Positions 1 to 6,545 of a stretch of 50,492 nt of DNA are shown here, in pieces (positions within the stretch are counted from its first letter, which is position 1; every line of letters begins with the position of its first letter). The notes below the pieces were generated by a model. It was not told where the DNA came from, made no database searches, and saw only the letters and a program-made list of their open reading frames with translations. The stretch covers positions 1 through 50,492 of the forward strand of contig NZ_CALMSV010000033.1 in assembly GCF_937872355.1 (NCBI RefSeq), given 5' to 3'. A program made the position numbers and the translations under genes. The stretch comes from an uncultured Sphingorhabdus sp. GTDB lineage: Bacteria; Pseudomonadota; Alphaproteobacteria; Sphingomonadales; Sphingomonadaceae.

Positions 1-56
1 TGGGCGTCGCGATATTGGCACTCGGCCACGATCTGAACCTGCGCGCTTCGCGCTAG
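1..56 (+). CDS. 3' end of an unidentified gene (partial)
   Basis: An open frame enters from the window edge and gives the C-terminal tail GVAILALGHDLNLRASR before a TAG at 54-56. Its stop overlaps the stop of the convergent LysR gene by a few bases, an arrangement that fits two real genes. The tail is too short to assign a family; the hydrophobic start hints at a membrane protein. Function unknown. Confidence 0.35.
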   Translation, partial: GVAILALGHDLNLRASR

Positions 57-922
57 TTTTGTTCCGCCGAAACGAGCGACGCGAAGCAATTGCGCACCCA
101 TTTATGCACCTGGCGTACCGATGGTTGACGCTGCAAATCGCGGTGAACGGTCAACCATGGGGTTCGTGATGGCGGACTGCTGCCGACATCGATTTGGATA
201 AGGTCCGGATAACGGCGAGCAATCGCCTTGGGCAACAAGGCTGCCCCCGCACCGGATCGTGCCGCCGTTAAAAGGCTTCGGGTGCTGGCGGTGCGCATCA
301 CGACATTTTTGCGTAGCCCGATCGAATCGAGCCAATCGAGTTCGGGCAGCCGACCATAACTATCATCATAAACCAGCAATCTTTCGGGCGCTGGCAATCT
401 TTCACCATTGCGGCATGCAAACAGGCCCAAATGCAAGGCTGGCAATTTCTGGATCACCAGGCTTGCTCCTTCGGGACGGATCATACGGACGGCAATATCG
501 GCCTCGCGTCCCGCCAGACTGACGACTGCAGCCTCGGATTGGAGGTGAACCGGAAAATGCGCACCTGCTGCCCATAGCCGATCAAGCCGGGGCGCCAGGA
601 CATCGGAAATGACGAACTCCGTCGCCGTTACCCGCACGGGTAGTTCGGCCAGTTCCCCCTGCAGCGCTTCGGCAACGCGCCGGACGCGATCAATCTGGGC
701 TGAAAGCGGTTCTGCGGCGGCTGCAATCTCGCTTCCCGCGCGCGTCAATTGCGCGCCTCTAGTGAAGCGGTCGATCAACCGCAGATGCAGATTGGTTTCG
801 AGTGTTTCGATGCGGCGCGAAATGGTGGAAACCGCAACGCCGCGCTTTTTGGCAGCAGCCGAAAGCGAACCGGTTTTGGCGATGGCAACAAGATCATCAA
901 GTTCGCGCGGATCCAGTGCCAA
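53..922 (-). CDS. LysR-family transcriptional regulator
   Basis: LysR-type regulator of about 289 residues. An N-terminal winged helix-turn-helix (about residues 3-62, with the typical SLSAAAKKRGVAVSTISRRI stretch) precedes a periplasmic-binding-protein-like effector domain (about 85-285). An ATG at 964 exists but adds 14 atypical residues. I prefer the TTG at 922: it is preceded by AAGGA seven bases upstream, gives the family-typical start MALDPRELDDL, and leaves the palindrome at 949-972 outside the gene. It is divergent from the alcohol dehydrogenase at 1025, so that gene is the likeliest target, probably with autoregulation. The effector is unknown. The family is certain; the start is inference. 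Confidence 0.9.
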   Translation of the reverse strand: MALDPRELDDLVAIAKTGSLSAAAKKRGVAVSTISRRIETLETNLHLRLIDRFTRGAQLTRAGSEIAAAAEPLSAQIDRVRRVAEALQGELAELPVRVTATEFVISDVLAPRLDRLWAAGAHFPVHLQSEAAVVSLAGREADIAVRMIRPEGASLVIQKLPALHLGLFACRNGERLPAPERLLVYDDSYGRLPELDWLDSIGLRKNVVMRTASTRSLLTAARSGAGAALLPKAIARRYPDLIQIDVGSSPPSRTPWLTVHRDLQRQPSVRQVHKWVRNCFASLVSAEQN

Positions 923-948
923 CTGTGCTTCCTTTGCAAATAAGCAAT

Positions 949-972
949 ATAGTTTTGCAATCATGCAACTAT
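949..972. promoter_or_regulatory. Candidate LysR operator
   Basis: A 24-bp element has perfect outer arms ATAGTT/AACTAT and inner arms TTGCA/TGCAA, centred one base apart. It lies between the divergent LysR and dehydrogenase genes once the TTG start of the regulator is used. LysR proteins typically bind interrupted dyads in such intergenic regions and control both directions. Seen directly as a palindrome; binding is inference. Confidence 0.5.
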
Positions 973-1024
973 TGATGTGAAGCTGTCAACGGTAAGCCCC
1001 GAACAACTTTTCGGAGCAGAATCC

Positions 1025-2065
1025 ATGAGCAGCAGCATCAACCAACTGACCTTTCTCAAACCCGGAAGCTTTGAATGGCGGGAGGTTGCGGCGCCGAAAA
1101 TCGAATCGCCCACAGACGCGCTGGTGCGCCCGCTGGTGGTCGCGCGCTGCGATCTTGACCTTTATATCGCCACCGGTTTCGTTCCGATGGCGGGGCCATT
1201 TGGTTTCGGCCATGAAATGGTCGGCGAGGTAATCGATGCCGGCGAAGGCGCAGGCGTGCAACCTGGTCGACGTGTCATCGTTCCGTTCCAGATTTCTTGC
1301 GGAAGCTGCGACCCTTGTCGGCGCGGCTTCACGGCATCGTGCCGGTCAGTCCCGGCCTATTCGGCATTTGGACTTGGCGGCAATGGGCGAAAGGATTTTG
1401 GCGGTGCTATTGGTGACTATGTGAAGGTGCCGTTTGCCGATCACATGCTGGTCCCGGTTCCGGACGCTGTCGACAGCATTGCAGCGGCGAGTGCAGCCGA
1501 CAATATTCCCGATGGCTGGCGTGCGGTTGCTCCGCAGCTCGCGGAATATCCTGGGGCGTCGGTGCTGATCGTTGCAGGGCTGGCGCAGAGCGTCGGGCTC
1601 TATGCTGCCGGAGCCGCCGTTGCTCTTGGCGCGGGGCGCGTACTTTATCTGGATGATAATCCGGATAACCGTGCTCGGGCGATTGCCATGGGGGCCAGTG
1701 CCGAACCGCTAGGATTGAACGAGGGCCGGGATCATAAGGAGCAATTCGAAATCGTGGTCGAGGCAGCCGGAACACCGCCGGCATTGGCATTCGCGATCCA
1801 GTCTTGCGCGCCCGACGGCATCTTGACGAGCGTATCGATCCATTTGGGGCAAACTACGCCTGTGCCGTTGACCGCTGCCTATTACAAAGGCTTACGATTC
1901 CAGACGAGCCGGGCCAGCGCGCGCCGCTGGTTGCCTGACGTGGTCGATTGCATCGCTTGCGGCAAACTGCACCCCGAACATGTCACCCATCGAACTGCAA
2001 AATTCAGCGAGGCACCCGACGCGATGCTGGACAACGGACCGAAGCTGATTTTTCTCCCCGATTAG
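1025..2065 (+). CDS. Zinc-dependent medium-chain alcohol dehydrogenase
   Basis: Cytosolic MDR-superfamily dehydrogenase of 346 residues that should oxidise or reduce an alcohol/aldehyde with NAD(P). Catalytic zinc ligands are visible as Cys42 and the GHE motif (His63, Glu64). The structural zinc site is four cysteines, Cys92, 95, 98 and 106. The nucleotide-binding region around residues 175-205 has a degenerate glycine motif (VAGLAQSVGL) and ends strand two with Asp (LYLDDN), which suggests NAD. A GTG at 977 could start the frame, but the ATG at 1025 has GGAG eight bases upstream and leaves room for a promoter. It is divergent from a LysR gene that probably regulates it. Substrate not predictable. 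Confidence 0.88.
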   Translation: MSSSINQLTFLKPGSFEWREVAAPKIESPTDALVRPLVVARCDLDLYIATGFVPMAGPFGFGHEMVGEVIDAGEGAGVQPGRRVIVPFQISCGSCDPCRRGFTASCRSVPAYSAFGLGGNGRKDFGGAIGDYVKVPFADHMLVPVPDAVDSIAAASAADNIPDGWRAVAPQLAEYPGASVLIVAGLAQSVGLYAAGAAVALGAGRVLYLDDNPDNRARAIAMGASAEPLGLNEGRDHKEQFEIVVEAAGTPPALAFAIQSCAPDGILTSVSIHLGQTTPVPLTAAYYKGLRFQTSRASARRWLPDVVDCIACGKLHPEHVTHRTAKFSEAPDAMLDNGPKLIFLPD

Positions 2066-2108
2066 CCTTAGCTTGCCTATTCGTGCCGGAACGCCTAAAT
2101 TTCCGGCC

Positions 2109-2573
2109 ATGGCGACGCACGCACATCATCATCACGAACATCAGGGCCATGATCTGGCCGATGCCGCCAAGTCTGCGCTGACAGCCGCAGGTGAGCAGTG
2201 GACCGATATGCGGGCGGATATCTTCGCCGTGCTCGCGACTTTCGACAAACCTGCCTCGGCCTATGATATTGCCGATCTGGTTTCGCAAAAACGCGGCAAG
2301 CGCGTAGCGCCCAACAGCGTCTATCGCATCCTCGACCTGTTTGTGTCGAACAACCTCGCCAGTCGTGTGGAAAGCGCCAACGCCTATCTCGCCAACGCGC
2401 ACCCGGGATGCCTGCACGACTGCATCTTCCTGATTTGCGACACTTGTGGCAGCGCGACGCATATCGATGATGACAGCCTGACCGGCAATGTCCGTAAGGC
2501 CGCCGAGGCGGCAGGCTTCCATGCCGTCCGCCCGGTGGTTGAAGTGCGCGGCACTTGCGCCGACTGCGATTAG
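2109..2573 (+). CDS. zur: Fur-family regulator, Zur-like
   Basis: Fur-superfamily metalloregulator of 154 residues, probably the zinc-uptake repressor Zur. A winged helix (about residues 25-90) is followed by a metal/dimerisation domain with two CxxC pairs (Cys110/113 and Cys150/153) that normally hold the structural zinc, plus an extra Cys101-x-His103-x-Cys105 group. The N-terminus is unusual: seven histidines fall within residues 4-14 (HAHHHHEHQGH), a probable extra metal-binding tail. I chose the ATG at 2109 over a TTG at 2073 because the latter lacks a ribosome-binding site and adds an atypical extension. Upstream is the zinc alcohol dehydrogenase, downstream dxs. Zur rather than Fur or Mur is inferred from the cysteine pattern. 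Confidence 0.82.
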   Translation: MATHAHHHHEHQGHDLADAAKSALTAAGEQWTDMRADIFAVLATFDKPASAYDIADLVSQKRGKRVAPNSVYRILDLFVSNNLASRVESANAYLANAHPGCLHDCIFLICDTCGSATHIDDDSLTGNVRKAAEAAGFHAVRPVVEVRGTCADCD

Positions 2574-2636
2574 ATACGCGCTACGGGCAAATAACCCGTT
2601 CGACACATCCTCCAAACATCGTTAAAGCTGCCTTGC

Positions 2637-4568
2637 ATGACTGATACACCCGTCACGCCCTTGCTCGACAAGGTCAAGATTCCCGCAGATCTCCGAAAGC
2701 TGGAACCTTCCCAACTCCGCCAGTTGGCAGACGAATTGCGTACCGAAACGATCAGCGCGGTCTCGGTTACCGGCGGGCATCTGGGGGCGGGCCTTGGCGT
2801 CGTCGAACTGACCACCGCGATCCATTATGTGTTCAACACTCCTGAAGACCGGTTGGTCTGGGATGTCGGCCACCAATGCTATCCGCACAAGATCCTGACT
2901 GGGCGTCGCGACCGCATCCGCACGCTGCGCACCGGTGGCGGGCTCTCGGGCTTCACCAAGCGGACCGAGAGCGAATATGATCCTTTCGGCGCGGCGCACA
3001 GCTCAACCTCTATTTCGGCCGCACTCGGTTTCGCAATTGCCAACAAGCTGAACGACAAGCCGGGCAAGGCTATTGCCGTGATCGGTGATGGCTCGATGTC
3101 GGCGGGCATGGCCTATGAGGCGATGAACAATGCGCAGGCGGCGGGCAACCGGCTGGTCGTCATTTTGAACGACAACGACATGTCGATCGCGCCGCCAGTG
3201 GGCGGGCTTTCGGCCTATCTGGCGCGGCTGGTATCGTCGCGGCCCTTCCTGTCTTTGCGTGAAGTCGCCAAGCGCATCTCGCGCAAATTGCCCGAGCCGC
3301 TGCATATCGCGGCGCGCAAGACCGACGAATTCGCGCGCGGCATGGCGATGGGCGGCACGCTGTTCGAGGAGCTGGGCTTTTACTATGTCGGCCCGATTGA
3401 CGGGCACAATCTCGATCATCTCATCCCCGTCCTCGAAAATGTCCGCGATGCGGCAGAGGGGCCGTGCCTGATCCATGTCGTCACCAAAAAGGGTCATGGC
3501 TATGCCCCGGCCGAGGCGGCGGCAGACAAATATCATGGCGTCGTCAAATTCGACGTCATCACCGGCAAGCAGGACAAGGGGCCCGGCGGCGGCCCGCCCG
3601 CCTACCAGAATGTCTTCGGCGAAACGCTCGCCAAGCTGGCCGAAACCGACGACCGGATTGTGGCCATCACGGCCGCGATGCCGACTGGCACCGGCGTCGA
3701 CAAGTTCGCGCAGGCGCACCCCACACGCTCTTTCGACGTGGGGATTGCCGAACAACATGCGGTGACCTTCGCTGCCGGATTGGCAGCGCAGGGGATGCGC
3801 CCCTTCTGCGCGATCTATTCGACCTTCCTGCAGCGTGCTTATGATCAGGTGGTGCACGATGTCTGCATCCAGAACCTGCCGGTGCGATTCGCGATCGACC
3901 GTGCCGGTCTGGTCGGCGCCGATGGCAGCACCCATGCCGGTTCGTTCGATGTCACCTATCTGGCGACGCTGCCCAATATGGTGGTGATGGCTGCCGCCGA
4001 CGAAGCGGAATTGGTGCACATGACCTATACCGCCGCCTGCCATGACAGCGGTCCGATCGCCTTCCGCTATCCGCGCGGCAATGGCATTGGGGTGCCTCTG
4101 CCCGAAGTTCCGCAACGGCTGGAAATCGGCAAGGGTCGCGTCGTGCGCGAAGGCAAGTCGGTGGCGATACTGTCATTGGGAACCCGCCTCGCAGAAGCGC
4201 TCAAGGCCGCTGACACCTTGGATGCCAAAGGCCTGTCGACCACGGTTGCCGATTTGCGCTTTGCCAAGCCGCTCGATGAAGACCTGATCCGCCGCCTGAT
4301 GGCGACGCATGAGGTCGTTGTAACCGTAGAGGAAGCCTCCATTGGCGGCCTGGGTGCGCATGTGCTGACGCTGGCGAGCGATCTTGGCCTCACCGATGCG
4401 GGCCTGAAAATCCGCACGATGCGCCTGCCCGACGTCTTTCAGGAACATGATAACCCGCAGAAGCAATATGACGAAGCGGGGCTGAACGCGCCGCAGATTG
4501 TCGACACCGTGCTGAAGGCGCTGCGCCATAACAGCGCGGGTGTGGAGGAAGCCGGGGTTCGGGCCTGA
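2637..4568 (+). CDS. dxs: 1-deoxy-D-xylulose-5-phosphate synthase
   Basis: DXS condenses pyruvate and glyceraldehyde 3-phosphate to 1-deoxy-D-xylulose 5-phosphate, the entry to the MEP isoprenoid pathway that also feeds thiamine and pyridoxal synthesis. The 643-residue length is normal. Visible hallmarks are the GGHLGAGLG segment (His48), the thiamine-diphosphate motif GDGSMSAG at 150 with Asn178/Asn180, and the catalytic glutamate in [13 protein letters not shown] (Glu372). The C-terminal transketolase-like domain is complete. A tethered LuxR-type gene starts five bases after its stop and is probably cotranscribed. Confidence 0.98.
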   Translation: MTDTPVTPLLDKVKIPADLRKLEPSQLRQLADELRTETISAVSVTGGHLGAGLGVVELTTAIHYVFNTPEDRLVWDVGHQCYPHKILTGRRDRIRTLRTGGGLSGFTKRTESEYDPFGAAHSSTSISAALGFAIANKLNDKPGKAIAVIGDGSMSAGMAYEAMNNAQAAGNRLVVILNDNDMSIAPPVGGLSAYLARLVSSRPFLSLREVAKRISRKLPEPLHIAARKTDEFARGMAMGGTLFEELGFYYVGPIDGHNLDHLIPVLENVRDAAEGPCLIHVVTKKGHGYAPAEAAADKYHGVVKFDVITGKQDKGPGGGPPAYQNVFGETLAKLAETDDRIVAITAAMPTGTGVDKFAQAHPTRSFDVGIAEQHAVTFAAGLAAQGMRPFCAIYSTFLQRAYDQVVHDVCIQNLPVRFAIDRAGLVGADGSTHAGSFDVTYLATLPNMVVMAAADEAELVHMTYTAACHDSGPIAFRYPRGNGIGVPLPEVPQRLEIGKGRVVREGKSVAILSLGTRLAEALKAADTLDAKGLSTTVADLRFAKPLDEDLIRRLMATHEVVVTVEEASIGGLGAHVLTLASDLGLTDAGLKIRTMRLPDVFQEHDNPQKQYDEAGLNAPQIVDTVLKALRHNSAGVEEAGVRA

Positions 4569-4573
4569 CCGGC

Positions 4574-5293
4574 ATGGCGCACGACGTTTCGGCTTTGCTC
4601 GAGCGTGAAAAGGATGTGCTGCGGCTTCTGCTGGTTGGGCATGACGCGAAAAGCATTGCGCGACACCTCGATCTATCGACCCATGTGGTGAATGAGCGTT
4701 TGCGCGATGCGCGACGCAAACTAGGCGTGGGTAGCAGTCGGGAAGCCGCGCGAGTGCTGGCGCTGGCCGAAGCAGACAGTCCCAAAAATTTTGGGGACAA
4801 GGAATTTGGATATCCCAAGCCATCCGAAGCGGTGACTGATGTGAAAGCGCAAGTGGGTCACACGCTTGCGCAAACAGGCATCAACAAAGGGATTCTCGTC
4901 ATGATCGTTTCAGCAACTCTGCTCGCCAGCGCGGCTTTTCTATTTTCGATGAACAGCCCAGCTCCGGCTGGTTCTGCGGCAACGGTTGTTTCAACCTATC
5001 CGGTCAACGGATCACAGATCAAGCCGGGTCCGTACAAGCTGACCGTCCGGTTCGATCGGCCAATGGCCCCGGACAGTTTCAGTTTCGTGCAGGTTGACCG
5101 GGCGACCTATCCCGAATGCAGCGGAAAACCGGAACAGTCGACAGATGGCAAAAGCTATACACTCAATTGTATCGCGCGCACGGGAAAGCGGCACGAGCTT
5201 TGGTTCAATCGCAAACCTTATATGAATTTCCGCAGCAAGGCGGACGCCCAGCCAGCGACACCCTATCGCCTCCGATTTTCCGTGAAACCCTGA
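4574..5293 (+). CDS. Membrane-tethered LuxR-type DNA-binding protein with Ig-like periplasmic domain
   Basis: A 239-residue protein in three parts: a LuxR/GerE helix-turn-helix at residues 8-65, one membrane helix at 106-125, and a periplasmic domain at about 138-239 resembling bacterial Ig-like folds (VVSTYPVNGSQIKPG, then LTVRFDRPMAPDSF, typical of Big_5/SbsA Ig-like domains). No receiver or PAS domain is present, so the outer domain would be the sensor. It follows dxs by five bases. It shares its DNA-binding type with the two tethered LuxR genes at 28764 and 46569, but only this one has a large outer domain. The regulated genes and signal are unknown; topology (N-in) is inferred from the hydropathy pattern. 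Confidence 0.8.
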   Translation: MAHDVSALLEREKDVLRLLLVGHDAKSIARHLDLSTHVVNERLRDARRKLGVGSSREAARVLALAEADSPKNFGDKEFGYPKPSEAVTDVKAQVGHTLAQTGINKGILVMIVSATLLASAAFLFSMNSPAPAGSAATVVSTYPVNGSQIKPGPYKLTVRFDRPMAPDSFSFVQVDRATYPECSGKPEQSTDGKSYTLNCIARTGKRHELWFNRKPYMNFRSKADAQPATPYRLRFSVKP

Positions 5294-5299
5294 CTGGGG

Positions 5300-5743
5300 T
5301 TATTGCGGAACAGCTGCCTGTGCGCTTTGCCCGTCACCTTCCGGTGCGGCGATGATGTCGCGGGTGACGGCACCCTTGTTCACCGTTGTTGTTTCGGGGT
5401 CGCCCACGGTCGAGCGGATGCCCATTTCGCTGTTGCCTGCCGCGGCTACAACCGCGCGTTCACCGGCGGAGCGGGAGGCATCGCCGCCGAACATCGCTTC
5501 GAGGACCTGTTCGGGCGTGTTACCGTCATTCTGGCGCGGCACACCGGCTTGCGCGGGTAGCAACGGATAATCGGGCGGGACGACCAAGGGAGCCACGCGG
5601 CTGGTGGTTGCTGCTTGCGGGGCGCTGTCGCCGCGAATGTCAAAGTCATACAGAGCCTGATAGGCGTTGCCGACCGACTGGCAGCCGGAAAGAGCAAGCA
5701 GCATCGCGGAGGTGCTGGCAGCAAGGGCGAGATTCTTCTTCAT
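5300..5743 (-). CDS. DUF3035 / BamF-like lipoprotein (first paralogue)
   Basis: A 147-residue lipoprotein with a Lys-rich start, a hydrophobic stretch and lipobox LALSGC (lipidated Cys21). The middle carries the DUF3035 signature (VAPLVVPPDYPLLP and later PEQVLEAMFGG), a family linked to BamF, an alphaproteobacterial part of the outer-membrane barrel assembly machine. The rest is low-complexity and probably disordered. The frame is open further upstream, but the ATG at 5743 is the one that gives the signal peptide. It lies 16 bases after a paralogous lipoprotein gene at the end of the purE-to-lspA run, next to the enzyme that would process its own signal peptide. Confidence 0.8.
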   Translation of the reverse strand: MKKNLALAASTSAMLLALSGCQSVGNAYQALYDFDIRGDSAPQAATTSRVAPLVVPPDYPLLPAQAGVPRQNDGNTPEQVLEAMFGGDASRSAGERAVVAAAGNSEMGIRSTVGDPETTTVNKGAVTRDIIAAPEGDGQSAQAAVPQ

Positions 5744-5759
5744 GGCTCTTTTCCGGTCC

Positions 5760-6005
5760 TTACTGTTTCGGCGCGCCGAACATGGCTTCGAGCATCGCTG
5801 CCTTGGTCTCGCCTTCTTGCGGGCGCGCCGCGCCTGGCTGCGGCGTCGGCAGGGTATTGAGATCAGCGGGCACCACAATCGGCGCTGCGCGACCGACGGC
5901 GAATTCGTCGGGCCGTTCGCGGTCCAGCACGCTTGAAGTGCCGCAGCCGGAAAGCGCGGTGAGTGCCAGCAGGCTTGCTGATGCTATGATGAACTTGCGC
6001 GTCAT
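5760..6005 (-). CDS. DUF3035 / BamF-like lipoprotein (second paralogue)
   Basis: A short lipoprotein of 81 residues: signal sequence with lipobox ALSGC (Cys21), then the classic DUF3035 sequence RPDEFAVGRAAPIVVPADL and a C-terminal AAMLEAMFGAP segment that echoes EQVLEAMFGG in the neighbour. It is the better match to the family core of the two. By family it should sit on the inner face of the outer membrane and help barrel assembly; that role is established only for relatives. It lies 43 bases after lspA in the same direction. Confidence 0.82.
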   Translation of the reverse strand: MTRKFIIASASLLALTALSGCGTSSVLDRERPDEFAVGRAAPIVVPADLNTLPTPQPGAARPQEGETKAAMLEAMFGAPKQ

Positions 6006-6048
6006 TTCTACTCCGCTATCCCTTTCCCGCTTGATGCGGGATGAACGC

Positions 6049-6545
6049 TTATAAATTATCGCCGCCCTTGTCGCGTATCAGGAACGCGCGGGCAAGCAAT
6101 ATCAGCACACCGATGGTGATGCAGGCATCGGCAAGGTTGAAAATCCAGAACGGGCGGAAGCTGCCGAAATGCAGGTCGGCATAGTCGACGACATAGCCAT
6201 AACGCACCCGATCAACGATGTTGCCCAGCGCCCCGCCCAGCACCATCGCCAGTGCAAGCACATCACCGCGCAATTTCTCGCGCCACATCCATACGCCAAC
6301 CACGCCCGCGATCAACGCGGTGAGGCCGACGAGCAGCCAGCGTTCCAGCTCGCTCCCCGCCTCCAGAAAGCCCATCGATACGCCGCGATTTTCGGCCCAG
6401 TCAGGTCGAAGAAAGAGACGATATGGATCTGCCGCCGGCTTTGCAGCGCCAGCGGGCCGATCATGATGAACTTCACCGCCTGATCGGCAATGAACAGAAA
6501 GCTGGCGAGCATCAGGCCCTGCAGGCGGAATTTTGCATTACCCAT
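6049..6545 (-). pseudogene. lspA: lspA, lipoprotein signal peptidase II, with apparent one-base frameshift
   Basis: LspA is the inner-membrane aspartyl protease that removes prolipoprotein signal peptides. The gene is split into two overlapping frames. The first (from ATG 6545) gives the start with FLFIADQAVK and ends correctly at FFDLT. The second, starting at the family's VSMGF segment, gives the rest with both catalytic aspartates (GNIVDR and FNLAD) and three membrane helices. Inserting one base between 6399 and 6400 restores FFDLTWAENRGVSMG, exactly the family consensus. The joined protein would be about 165 residues, the normal length. Because lspA is generally essential, a sequencing error is more likely than real loss. 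It overlaps the end of ileS by eight bases. Confidence 0.88.

Noticed and set aside
3003..4115. Open frame of 370 codons antisense to dxs
   Set aside because: His/Arg-rich composition typical of a reverse-frame shadow, no start signal, dxs is certain.
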